Part shown: positions 33,365-42,021 of the stretch, piece after piece
How the letters are laid out: every line of letters starts with the position of its first letter
Position numbering within the stretch: position 1 is the stretch's first letter
DNA from: Verrucomicrobiaceae bacterium
GTDB lineage: Bacteria > Verrucomicrobiota > Verrucomicrobiia > Verrucomicrobiales > Verrucomicrobiaceae
Assembly: GCA_016713035.1 (NCBI GenBank)
Contig: JADJPW010000002.1
Span: 744,001 to 808,000, forward strand
DNA length: 64,000 nucleotides
Direction: 5' to 3'
Notes under the pieces: model-generated
Database searches by the model: none
Seen by the model: only the letters and a program-made list of their open reading frames with translations
What the model was told of the DNA's origin: nothing
Program-made: the position numbers and the translations under genes

Positions 33365-33820
33365 ATGACTCTCCGTCACATCTACATCTCCCCGGAGCAC
33401 AATTTCTTCGGGCACCACGGCCAGCCCGCCGGCCAGGCACCGATGATCGAGGTGCCAGAGGTGCAGTGCGTGGCGGGAAAGGGACTGCGCGGGGATCGCT
33501 TTTTTGGCTTTAAAGAGGATTACAAAGGCCAGGTCACTTTTTTCGAGCATGAGGTGTATGAGCGGCTGTGTGAGCGCTTTGGCGTGATCGGTGTGCCGCC
33601 ATCGGTTTTCCGGCGGAATGTCATCACGCGGGGTGTGGACCTGAACGCGCTCATCGGGGCCGAGTTTGAGGTGCAGGGGGTGCGTTTCCTGGGCACGCAG
33701 GAGAGCGCTCCGTGCTACTGGATGAATCAAGCCTTCGCGGAGGGGGCCGAGGAGGCGATGAAGGGCCACGGCGGGCTACGGGCGAAAATTCTCACGGATG
33801 GTGTCCTCCGCGTGTCATGA
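33365..33820 (+). CDS. MOSC domain protein
   Basis: A 151-residue protein with the MOSC fold linked to molybdenum cofactor sulfuration and transfer: VAGKGLRGDRFFG, VTFFEHEVYERL, RRNVITRGVDLNALIGAEFEV and the conserved Cys in ESAPCYWMNQ. The N-terminal MOSC_N domain is absent, so it is a stand-alone MOSC domain. The start is ATG 33365. The stop overlaps the ATG of mobA, so both are translated together, which fits molybdenum cofactor metabolism. Confidence 0.85.
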   Translation: MTLRHIYISPEHNFFGHHGQPAGQAPMIEVPEVQCVAGKGLRGDRFFGFKEDYKGQVTFFEHEVYERLCERFGVIGVPPSVFRRNVITRGVDLNALIGAEFEVQGVRFLGTQESAPCYWMNQAFAEGAEEAMKGHGGLRAKILTDGVLRVS

Positions 33821-34380
33821 GCTATGCGGCTGTTTTGCTCTGTGGTGGCCGATCCACGCGTATGGGCCGGGATAAGGCCCTCTTCGAGTGGCATGGGCAG
33901 CCGCTTTGGGCACTCCAAATCGAAAAACTCGGCACACTCGCTCCCGTACGCCTTTTGCTGTCTTGCCGGGAGGAGCAGGGCATCCGGCATCCGGCAGCGG
34001 AGTGTGTCTATGATCCGCCTGGGAGCGATGATGGCCCTCTGGGTGCCATCACGCGTTGCCTAGAGCTGGTGCAGATGCCGCTGCTGGTGCTCGCGGTGGA
34101 TATGCCGTGGATGACAGCGGATTTTCTGCGTGAGCGAGTCCTCCCCGGCGGCTTTTTTCGCGGAGAGCACGGCTGGGAGGCCCTGTGTGCGGTGTATGAG
34201 CCCCGCATGCTTCCTGTGATGCAAAAAGCACTCCACCAGCGACATCTCGCCCTCCAGCCTGTGATTGATGCCTGCTCCCCACTGGCTCGCGAGATGGCAT
34301 CGGAAGATAGAGCCTTTTTTCGCAATGCGAATCACCCGGACGACTTAGCGGTGCCGTTTCTGAAGCCGCCCATGCGATAG
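33817..34380 (+). CDS. mobA: Molybdenum cofactor guanylyltransferase
   Basis: A 187-residue nucleotidyltransferase that attaches GMP to molybdopterin. The signature LLCGGRSTRMGRDKALFEW (the GGxSxRMGxDK motif) is at the N-terminus, followed by DPPGSDDGPLGAI and VDMPWMTADF, whose Asp binds magnesium. Length is normal. The start ATG overlaps the MOSC gene stop (ATGA), indicating coupling. Upstream in-frame codons of the MOSC reading region are not part of the protein. Confidence 0.92.
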   Translation: MSYAAVLLCGGRSTRMGRDKALFEWHGQPLWALQIEKLGTLAPVRLLLSCREEQGIRHPAAECVYDPPGSDDGPLGAITRCLELVQMPLLVLAVDMPWMTADFLRERVLPGGFFRGEHGWEALCAVYEPRMLPVMQKALHQRHLALQPVIDACSPLAREMASEDRAFFRNANHPDDLAVPFLKPPMR

Positions 34381-34479
34381 CCTCCAAAATGGAGGGCTTG
34401 AATTGTGAAGACGTAGCTTATGCGCTTTGTCTGGCTAGGTGTTTAGAGCACACTGATTTTGTCATGTGCTATAACACAC

Positions 34480-35211
34480 TCAAGCAGTCTTTGATCCACG
34501 GCTGCGGCGTAGAAGGCAGGGGGCGCAGGAGGCGAACAGCAACAGTGCTGAACCAGGCTCGGGTACACATACACCAATGGCATTGATGTTGAAATGATCT
34601 AAGGCGATCCTTCCATTTGAGCCGCTGGCTCCAGTGGCAACAATGTGAAAGGAGTATTCTCTATCGACAAAGTTTGAGACAGGACCACTCGTGAGGCCCA
34701 AAGCTCCCATGTTGAAGGTATAATAGGTGCTGGGATTCCAGGGGAGGGTAGCTCCAGAGCCCGTATCGATGGATTGAATCGTGTAGTTTGCTGAAGTCCC
34801 TACTAGCGATCCATCGACGAAAGTTTGTACAAAGAAGGAAGTCGGGTCTGCGATGTTACCATAATTTCCGAGAGAGAATTGGATGGCGCTCAGACTGAGA
34901 TATGTGGCAGAGTTAACATGCATCGTGAAGCCCACATAATCACCGCTATTCCAATTGGAGAAACAATTCGCACCAGATGGCCCACCGGTCAGCGAATCTC
35001 TCGTGGACCAACTATAATTGAGAATATATGGGAGTGCCGCATCTGCGGTAATGCAAGGATGTACCGTTGTAGGGAGTAAGCTGGAACTGCCATTACCACT
35101 AAAGTTCCATTCGGCTACACTGCCGTTGAAAACAAGCTGTGCGTTCGAGATCGAGGAGATGGCTAGTAAGCCAATGATCGTTATAAATTGGATGAGGCGA
35201 GGTGTTTTCAT
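34480..35211 (-). CDS. PEP-CTERM sorting domain protein
   Basis: A 243-residue secreted protein with a signal peptide (MKTPRLIQFITIIGLLAISSISNA) and an Asn/Ser/Gly-rich beta-sheet body. The C-terminus is a PEP-CTERM signal: VPEPGSALLLFASCAPCLLRRSR, with the Val-Pro-Glu-Pro motif, hydrophobic segment and basic tail, which directs sorting by exosortase (EpsH/XrtA-type) systems. No exosortase is in this window. G+C is lower than in neighbouring genes. ATG 35247 is an in-frame alternative without a signal sequence. Confidence 0.85.
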   Translation of the reverse strand: MKTPRLIQFITIIGLLAISSISNAQLVFNGSVAEWNFSGNGSSSLLPTTVHPCITADAALPYILNYSWSTRDSLTGGPSGANCFSNWNSGDYVGFTMHVNSATYLSLSAIQFSLGNYGNIADPTSFFVQTFVDGSLVGTSANYTIQSIDTGSGATLPWNPSTYYTFNMGALGLTSGPVSNFVDREYSFHIVATGASGSNGRIALDHFNINAIGVCVPEPGSALLLFASCAPCLLRRSRGSKTA

Positions 35212-35574
35212 AGGCACCCAATATGTGAAACACGTACGGATACCCAAGTTTATTTGCCGTGTGCATACAACTCAGACCTAGTCATGAAGTGAGAGCGGTG
35301 GATCTGACTTGTATTACATTTTTCTGATCTTTATTAGCCCTTTAGGGCTTGATTCGTCTTTGAATTGTAAGGCGCTTTTCTTTTACTGAACTCCTTGCAG
35401 AGCCAATTCCTAACGCCCAACAAACGAATGCTGGATAACACTCGATCGCTGGATGGCTTTGGCCTTGGTTTTCAGTTCGCCTAGTCTGTGTAAGGCGTGC
35501 TGGTGGCCTCAGTTGGAAGGTTTGATTAGTCGCTAGGTGCAGTCCTGAATGACCAACACTGTCGAGCATCCACA
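35212..35574. other. Gene-free stretch
   Basis: 363 bases with no supported gene. The 35342-35578 minus-strand frame (78 residues) has no recognisable features. Composition is AT-rich near 35300-35340 (TGATCTTTATTAGCCCTTTA), where the PEP-CTERM promoter could lie. TAACGCCCAACAAACG at 35411-35426 resembles the conserved end of an integron attC site, but no partner core is found nearby. Confidence 0.5.
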
Positions 35575-37662
35575 TCACGCTGATTTCAGCAGCTCGTAGT
35601 CGATGGCTTGGAGTCGGGGCTGCTTGGGGCCCATTTTGGGGATGCAGTTCACGAGCGCTCGCGTGTAGGGGTGCTGGGGATTTTTCAGGACGGCATCGGC
35701 GCTGCCGGTTTCGACGATTTGACCACGGAACATGACTGCGACGCGGTCGGCGACGGAGCGGATGATGCTGAGGTTATGCGTGATGAGGATGATGCTCATG
35801 CCGAGCTCACGCCGCAGATCGGCGAGGAGGTCCATGATTTGCTTTTGGATGGTGACGTCGAGTGCGGTGGTGGGCTCGTCGGCGATGAGGAGCTTCGGGC
35901 GGCAGCAGAGTGCCATGGCGATCATGACCCGCTGCTGCATGCCGCCACTGAGCTCATGCGCATAGGCGTGGAGCCGCTTCTCCGGCTGGGTGATGCCCAC
36001 TTTGGTCAGCCAGTGCACGATCTCGGCATCACGGTCGGCTTTGGAGACATCCGGCCGATGCAGGGCGAGGGACTCGCCGATCTGGGTGCGGATGGTGAGC
36101 ACGGGATTGAGCGAGGTGGTGGGCTCCTGAAAGATGTAGGCGATTTCTTTGCCACGCACTTTGCGCAGCTCCTTCGGTGGGAGGCTCAAGATTTCGTGTC
36201 CGGCGAGGTTCAGCTCGATGGCGCTGATTTGAGCAGGTGGCTCTGGCAAAAGGCGTGCGAGGGCGAGTGCGGTGGCGCTTTTGCCGCTGCCGCTCTCGCC
36301 GACGAGGGCGAGGGACTCGCCGTGCATGAGCTCTAGGTCGATGCCTTTCACGGCCAGGGTGGGCTCGGCGTCCTGACGCCGAAAGGCGATCTTCAAGTCG
36401 CGTACAGTGAGCAGTGGTGTGGACATGACGTTTGGGGTGAGGCGGGGAATGATGAGGAAGACGTCAGGCTTTCTGACTCTCTGGTGTCGGTGTCGGGGAG
36501 GGCTTTTCTGGGCTGTGGGCTGCCAGTGACGTAGGAAGCGGCTGCCAGCATGCAAAACGAGCGCTACAGCGAGCAGGAGCCCGCCCAGTCGCAGGGCGGA
36601 CTCTGGATGAAGGAGGGTAGATGCAGCCTGCTCATGGGTCGTCACCACCAGTGGGCGAAAGACACGCATGACGGCACCATTGAGTGGCTGCGGATGGACG
36701 GAGGCCACGGCCACCACCCAGATGAGCAGCATCGACATCACCTCTAGGCTCCACGCGGCGATGTGCATGGCATGCCGAGTGGAGTGTAGGCCGCGAAGGT
36801 CTGCTAGCCAATAAGGCCAGCTCATGCCAAAGAGCACCAGCCACATCAGCACCCAGGATGTTGTCTGTGAAAGCCCGCACGCTCCTGCACAGAGCACCCA
36901 CAGCGGCCAGGGTAGCCAGCTCAGGGTGCCGAAGTGGGGGACGGAGTTTTTCGCCCGGGTCGGTATGAGCCCCAGTATCAGCAGTATGGCGGCGAGGAGC
37001 CATCCACTGGCACTCACTCCCGCAGCGGCGGCGAGTGCATCGCCCGCACGGATGCTCTGGGCCATCCAGCCACCCCAGCCCATGAAATGCAGCACATCTT
37101 CGATGATGATGAGCCAAGCAGGGGCCTGCATGCACAGGGCGAGCACACGTGTGCGCAGTGGGAGGCGGGTGGTCATGCATACGGCACCCAGTAGCGGCAC
37201 GGTCAGCATGAGCGCGGGAGCTAGATATTTCCAGAGCAGCCGTCCTAGCCAGATGGAGCTATCAGGATCACCACGCGGGAGCTCCAGTGGCATGAGGGTC
37301 TCGATAGGAAGCCCGCGCTGCACGATCCATGCATTCACTAGCCCCCATGTCAGTGCTGTGATGGGAAATAGCGCTAGCACGGCGCCGCCAGCTTCGAGAA
37401 AAAGCCGTCCTCGCTGACCAAAGGCTAGTTGCAGGCAAAAACCCGTGCTGGTGGCCAAAGCGAGTGCTACGAGCAAAATCACTCCGCTGTGCATGCAGCG
37501 AGCAAAGAGGCCATCTACGGTCCACAGTCCCCACGCCGCTGCCCACACCTCTGAGGCACCTTTTCCCGCAGTGATGGCCATCACTACGGCTACCAGCAGA
37601 CTACCGCCCACGATGAGCGGCGGCAACCAGCGCGGCGGTGGTGGTGTGAGCTCAGAAATCAT
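35575..37662 (-). CDS. Peptide-type ABC transporter: membrane part fused or abutting the ATP-binding part
   Basis: The open frame is 695 residues. The N-terminal ~390 residues carry about ten membrane segments, with WMAQSIRAGDALAAAAGV recalling the EAA-loop region of Dpp/Opp permeases. The C-terminal 283 residues, beginning with MSTPLLTVRDLKIAF (ATG 36426), are a full DppD/OppD-type ATPase: GESGSGKS (Walker A), HELSGGMQQRVMIAMAL (signature), LLIADEPTTALD (Walker B) and the late NPQHPYTRAL motif. The ~23 residues joining them are basic and unlike either domain, and in a neighbouring frame the membrane gene would end with SPEKPSPTPTPESQKA and a stop at 36464. A permease gene plus an ATPase gene joined by a frameshift is therefore possible. 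Solute unknown. Confidence 0.75.
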   Translation of the reverse strand: MISELTPPPPRWLPPLIVGGSLLVAVVMAITAGKGASEVWAAAWGLWTVDGLFARCMHSGVILLVALALATSTGFCLQLAFGQRGRLFLEAGGAVLALFPITALTWGLVNAWIVQRGLPIETLMPLELPRGDPDSSIWLGRLLWKYLAPALMLTVPLLGAVCMTTRLPLRTRVLALCMQAPAWLIIIEDVLHFMGWGGWMAQSIRAGDALAAAAGVSASGWLLAAILLILGLIPTRAKNSVPHFGTLSWLPWPLWVLCAGACGLSQTTSWVLMWLVLFGMSWPYWLADLRGLHSTRHAMHIAAWSLEVMSMLLIWVVAVASVHPQPLNGAVMRVFRPLVVTTHEQAASTLLHPESALRLGGLLLAVALVLHAGSRFLRHWQPTAQKSPPRHRHQRVRKPDVFLIIPRLTPNVMSTPLLTVRDLKIAFRRQDAEPTLAVKGIDLELMHGESLALVGESGSGKSATALALARLLPEPPAQISAIELNLAGHEILSLPPKELRKVRGKEIAYIFQEPTTSLNPVLTIRTQIGESLALHRPDVSKADRDAEIVHWLTKVGITQPEKRLHAYAHELSGGMQQRVMIAMALCCRPKLLIADEPTTALDVTIQKQIMDLLADLRRELGMSIILITHNLSIIRSVADRVAVMFRGQIVETGSADAVLKNPQHPYTRALVNCIPKMGPKQPRLQAIDYELLKSA

Positions 37663-37665
37663 GGA

Positions 37666-38247
37666 TCACGCACTCTGTTTTCTCCCCACATAGACAAACG
37701 CGGGCGGCACATTCCCCCATACGATCTCAGTCATATGCACATCTGGCAGCAGACTCTCCAGCAACTCACGAAAATGACGACCCGCAGGCAATTGATGAAA
37801 GCCGTAGTAAGCGAAGGTGACAAACAAGCCGTTCGGAGCGAGGTGCGGCAGCACATTGCCCAGGATGGCACGTTGTAGTCCCTCTGGGAAAGCCGCCCAG
37901 GGCAGACCACTGATGACGGCATCGAAGCCGCCTGCGAACTCCGCCGCACCTAGATCGAACTCCTGCGCCCCAGCGTGCTCGAAGCGCATGGCCGGAAACC
38001 GTGTGCGGAGCTGCTGCACAAAGGCTTCATTCACCTCCAGCCCCAGATAACGTGCATCGGCAGACATGAACTCCGAGATGGCCTGGGTGAAAGCTCCCGT
38101 GCCGGGTCCTAGCTCCAAGATTTTCCGTGCATCGCGGATGGCACAGCTTTTCATCATCAGATCTGCCAGGTTCTGGCTGGATGGAGCCACCGCGCCCACG
38201 GTCTTCCAGTTGCGGCAGGATTCGCGGAGAAAGGAGCGTGCGGACAT
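37666..38247 (-). CDS. Class I SAM-dependent methyltransferase (PmtA/rRNA dimethylase-like)
   Basis: A 193-residue enzyme with the SAM-binding loop LELGPGTGAFTQAIS, LGLEVNEAFVQQL as the acidic strand and VISGLPWAAFPEGLQRAIL, a variant of the NPPY-like motif seen in phospholipid N-methyltransferases (PmtA) and KsgA relatives. The N-terminus FLRESCRNWKTVGAVAPSSQNLADLM is characteristic of the PmtA-like group that methylates phosphatidylethanolamine, but substrate specificity is not certain. It ends 4 bases before the start of the ABC gene on the same strand, so the two are probably co-transcribed. Confidence 0.82.
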   Translation of the reverse strand: MSARSFLRESCRNWKTVGAVAPSSQNLADLMMKSCAIRDARKILELGPGTGAFTQAISEFMSADARYLGLEVNEAFVQQLRTRFPAMRFEHAGAQEFDLGAAEFAGGFDAVISGLPWAAFPEGLQRAILGNVLPHLAPNGLFVTFAYYGFHQLPAGRHFRELLESLLPDVHMTEIVWGNVPPAFVYVGRKQSA

Positions 38248-38342
38248 GAGTGGCGAGAGCGGGAAGGGGGGGGGAAACAGAATACGACAGAGTGCGTCAT
38301 CCTGACACCACGCGGGATGTTATCAATGCCCAAGGCGTGGCT

Positions 38343-39452
38343 TCATCCTCTGATCGGCCAGAGGCCGGCTCTTCGCTCGGCAGCGGCCATTTCGAGCACG
38401 CGGAGGGTTCCCTGCACATTCAGGTCGATGTCCAGTGGCGCATCCGCGCCCACCCAGCAGCGGCCCGTTTGCCGCCAGCTCGTGATGTGCGCATGCAGCG
38501 TGGCCAGATCACGCGGATCGTCCAGCACATGGCCATTGAGTCCAGGAGTGATCAGCTCACTGGCTCCATTTTGCACCGAGGTGATGACCGGGATGCCAGA
38601 GGCGAGTGCTTCACTGACCACATTCGAGCAGGGCTCATAAATAGGCAGAAAAACGAGCAAATCTGCCGCTGCATACGCCTGCTCCACCTCACGCAATGGG
38701 CCAGGGAGGATGACATTCGGTGGCTTCATCCCGCGCACGCGGTCGCGTGTGATGGCGAGCAGCTTCAGCGTGGGATCGGCCTTTTGAGTGGCCATGTATT
38801 GCAGCAGCCACGGTAGCCCTTTGCGCTCCCATCCGCTGCCGACAAAGGCGAGCACGAAATCCTGCTCTGCTAGTCCGAAGCGCCGCCGCGCCGCCGCACG
38901 ATCCACCTTTTGAAATCGCCGCATCTCCACGCCATTGCGCACCAGATGCACCCGATCTGCCGGGAAAGCTGGAAAGTGCCGCGCGATCTCGCCACGCACC
39001 ATCTCCGAATTCACGATGACGCGGCCCGTGTTCGCTGGATCAAAGACACGCTCCTCCAGCAGCATCATACGCTGATGGAACTGCCCACGTCCGATGAAGG
39101 GCCGCCGCCACCACGGTGCAAACTGCCGCCGCCGCTCCAGCCACACACGGTGCAGTCCATCCCCGGCACGATACACGTCCTGCCGCAGCGTGCGCTCTAG
39201 GCTGAGCACGCAATCATAGTCCTCTGCCCGCACCGCATCCTGCACCGCCAGCGCAAAGCGTGCCGCTCGCTCCGCACGCGGTCCAGCGCTGGCGATCGCA
39301 TGAAACTCCACTCCTTCAGCCTGACCTTCCCATTGCTCGGCAAAGAGATGCACCTCATTGCCATCCGCCACCAGACCTGCCAGCAAACGCTGCAAATACA
39401 GCTCTGCTCCGCCTGTGGCGGAAAAACTGCGGCGAATGAGTGCGAGGCGCAT
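38343..39452 (-). CDS. Glycosyltransferase family 4 protein (WaaG-like)
   Basis: A 369-residue GT-B enzyme. The N-terminal domain opens MRLALIRRSFSATGGAELYLQRL, close to lipopolysaccharide core glucosyltransferase I (WaaG/RfaG). The C-terminal donor domain has FVGSGWERKGLPWLLQ, LPGPLREVEQAYAAADLLVFLPIYEPCSNVVSEALASGIPVI, the E-x7-E retaining-transferase signature. It probably adds a hexose to a lipopolysaccharide core or other envelope glycan in the cytoplasm. The start is ATG 39452, since an upstream in-frame extension to 39545 has no family support. Confidence 0.88.
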   Translation of the reverse strand: MRLALIRRSFSATGGAELYLQRLLAGLVADGNEVHLFAEQWEGQAEGVEFHAIASAGPRAERAARFALAVQDAVRAEDYDCVLSLERTLRQDVYRAGDGLHRVWLERRRQFAPWWRRPFIGRGQFHQRMMLLEERVFDPANTGRVIVNSEMVRGEIARHFPAFPADRVHLVRNGVEMRRFQKVDRAAARRRFGLAEQDFVLAFVGSGWERKGLPWLLQYMATQKADPTLKLLAITRDRVRGMKPPNVILPGPLREVEQAYAAADLLVFLPIYEPCSNVVSEALASGIPVITSVQNGASELITPGLNGHVLDDPRDLATLHAHITSWRQTGRCWVGADAPLDIDLNVQGTLRVLEMAAAERRAGLWPIRG

Positions 39453-39550
39453 GGGAGTAAGAGGGAGGCTTCCGGTGACTACGATCTTGAAGTGAAAGGC
39501 AGCGCTCCTTGCAACTCCAAACACCGAAAAGCAATCCCATAGCACCGCTC

Positions 39551-41304
39551 TCAGTGAGCACTGGAGCGTAAGACCGGCTCACGCAGCTCTGCGCCGCCAG
39601 CGGGCAAGTGGACTCGCACATGGATGATGCGGCCGGTCGCGGGGATCGTGATCTCATGCGTCTGCCAATCGTCCTTAGCGGTGATCTGAAATGGGATTCG
39701 ATTCGCCGGTAGGAAGTCCTTTTCACCATCCATGCGCCAAATCACGCTCGCTGGGCCTGCCGCCGCAGTCTTGAGCACGATTTTCGCCGCCACGGGACCG
39801 CGGAGCTTGAGGCCAGAGCGGGTGATGAAGGTGCCTTTGGCTGCCTTTTCAGCCGTCAGCGTCCAGATGCCGTCTTTCTCAGTCAGCGTGCCATTGCGTG
39901 CGATCCAGTGGATGGTTTTTCACCTTTGCGTGGCGCTTCGCTGCTCGCAGCGATGGTTTTGCCTTCGAGGTAATGATCGAAGTAGTCATTCCACACCGGA
40001 GCCATCGGGTCGAGAGCCATGCCCGGTGGATTGAGCCCATCGGCCCATGTTTTCAGCCGTGTGCGGAGCCGCGTAGCGATCTCAGGATGTTTTGCCGCGA
40101 GGTTGTGCTTCTCCTCGCGGTCTGTGCTGAGGTCATAGAGGTACTCGCGCTCACCACCGCGCAGGAGTTTCCAGTTTCCCTCCCTCACCGCGCTCTGGGC
40201 CATCCAGCGCCAGTAGAGGGCATCATGCGGTGGCGCTTTGTTCTCGCCGGTGAGATGCGGCAGCAGATTCACCCCATCCAGACCGCTCCGCTCACGGATC
40301 GCCGCAGCTTCACAAACTGTCGCCGCAAAATCGAGAGCACTGATCGGGTGCTCATAAACCTGCCCGCCTGGGATTTTACCCGGCCACGCGATCAGAAACG
40401 GCGTGGACATACCACCCTCTGCCAGCATGCCTTTTTCACCATTGAGCGGCGTGTTCAGGCTGCCGTCCCAGCCCCCTGCATCTCCCTGCAGCGGCGAATC
40501 GACGCGGTGGATCTTCAGCGGAGCACCATTGTCACCGATGAAGAAAATGAGCGTCTTCTCCGTGAGGCCGTGTTTCGCCAGAGTCTGAGTGATTAGCCCC
40601 ACACCATCGTCGATGGCTGAGAGCATCGCCAGCGCAGCCCGCCGCCGATTCGGCATCTCACCGGGAAAGCGCTCCATGTAGCTCGCTGGAGCATCCAGCG
40701 GCGTATGCGGTGCTCGGTAGGCCACATACAAAAAGAACGGCTGGTCTTTGTAGCGCTCGATGACCGCTGCGGCGGCCTGGGAGCAACCATCCAGATGGTA
40801 AGCCGTCGGGGCCAGATCACTCATCGGACGATCTCTGCCATCCAGCGTGATATTTGCCGAAAAAGGCCGCTGCGCATTCTGCGAGAACACATGCCTGAAC
40901 CCATGCTTCGTGATCGAATCCGTAGGGCCGAGATGCCATTTGCCAAACTGCGCCGTGACGTAGCCCGCATTTTGCAACCGCGTGGCGATGGTCGTCTCCT
41001 TATTGAAGCCATCCAGAGAGGAGCCGTTGTTATCCAAATCGAACCTGCCCTGAAACCGCCCTGTCATCACTCCGCCGCGTGACGGCACACACTGCGGAGC
41101 CGTGCTGTAACCATGCGTCGCCACTACGCCACTGCGTGCCAGCGCATCCAGATGGGGCGTCTGAATATCCTTCATCACACCGTAGATACCCAGATCGCTA
41201 TGACCGTGATCATCCGAGTAGAAAAGGATGACATTCGGCTTCTCTGCCGCCGAGAGCGAAAAACATAGGAAGAGAGAAAAAAACGCCGCCGAGATGAAAT
41301 GCAT
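39551..41304 (-). pseudogene. Secreted sulfatase with C-terminal extension, interrupted by a -1 frameshift
   Basis: A type I sulfatase with signal peptide (MHFISAAFFSLFLCFSLSAA), metal Asp31-Asp32 (ILFYSDDHGHSDLG) and catalytic Cys72 in QCVPSRGGVMTGR. The catalytic domain is complete (FGKWHLGPTD, AYRAPHTPLDAP, FFIGDNGAPLKIH, EYLYDLSTDREEKHNL). At the A5 tract opposite T 39916-39920 the frame shifts and a stop follows at 39883. One extra A gives KTIHWIARNGTLTEKDGIWTL and continues in frame through 39551 as a ~115-residue beta-rich C-terminal domain (GLKLRGPVAAKIVLKTAAAGP). The protein may still be active without that domain. Assembly error at the A run is the simplest explanation. Confidence 0.85.
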
Positions 41305-41414
41305 AGCGCCGGGGGAAACGAGCCGTGCAGACCTGCATTTCGTCAAAGAGCACCGCTGGGCTCAAAAAAGGGTCTTTACCGGCTCGGGGCAGTTGTTTTA
41401 GCATCTGCACCGCT

Positions 41415-41876
41415 ATGACCGCAAAAACAGCCTCCACCACCCCGTCGAAGCCCAACGCCGAATACGCCATCTACAAACCCAATGGCCGTGGAAACGGCGG
41501 AGTGATCCGTTTTGAGTTCAATCGCAGCAAAGGAGCCGTTTTCGTCGATGCCGCCACGCAGAGCGGCGAGAAGCAGTTCGACTGGGAACAGAAAATCACC
41601 ATGAAATGGGGCCTCAGCGACCTCGGCAGCGTCCTAGCCACCCTACAAGGCCGCCAAGAGCAGGCGAAGCTCTTTCACCAGTCCGAAAAAGCCAACAGCG
41701 CCTTCGAGCTCACCTTCCGCGACGATCCGCAGAAAGCCCCATTTTTCATGAGCATGTCACGCCAGGAGTCTGCCTCCAAAAGCCTGAAAAAAGTCACCAT
41801 CCCCGTCACCCACTCCGAAGCCGCCATACTCGAAACCGCCCTCCGCGCCGCCATCACGCGGCTCATCGGCTGGTGA
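41415..41876 (+). CDS. Whirly-like single-stranded DNA-binding protein (tentative)
   Basis: A 153-residue cytosolic protein. From residue ~20 the order of segments follows the plant Whirly fold: YAIYKPNGRGNGGVIRFEFNRSKGAVFVDAATQ, KQFDWEQKITMKWGLSDLGSVLATLQGR, AKLFHQS, the strand FELTFRDDPQKAPFFMSMSRQ and a C-terminal IPVTHSEAAILETALRAAITRLIGW, which matches the Whirly ending with its helix and terminal IGW. Whirlies and their relatives (MRP1/2, PC4-like) bind ssDNA as tetramers in repair and transcription. The assignment rests on remembered family pattern and needs a profile search. The start is ATG 41415; the gene is divergent from the second sulfatase. Confidence 0.6.
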   Translation: MTAKTASTTPSKPNAEYAIYKPNGRGNGGVIRFEFNRSKGAVFVDAATQSGEKQFDWEQKITMKWGLSDLGSVLATLQGRQEQAKLFHQSEKANSAFELTFRDDPQKAPFFMSMSRQESASKSLKKVTIPVTHSEAAILETALRAAITRLIGW

Positions 41877-42021
41877 ATGGTTGCCACTGGCTGGTCTGCG
41901 TCCTCGTTTACGAGATGAAAGGTGCTTCAGCGGAGTTGGGCGAAGAAAGATGGTCCACCACTCATCCATGACAGTTGTGAGGCCTCTAACTAACCTTTTA
42001 CTCCTGCTCCCCGCGAACGCA

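Noticed and set aside
34381..34405. Terminator after mobA
   Set aside because: AGCCTCC/GGAGGGCT form a short stem with a bulge and no T tract follows.
35411..35426. Integron attC site
   Set aside because: TAACGCCCAACAAACG resembles one core but no matching complementary core follows at the right distance, and no integrase is present.
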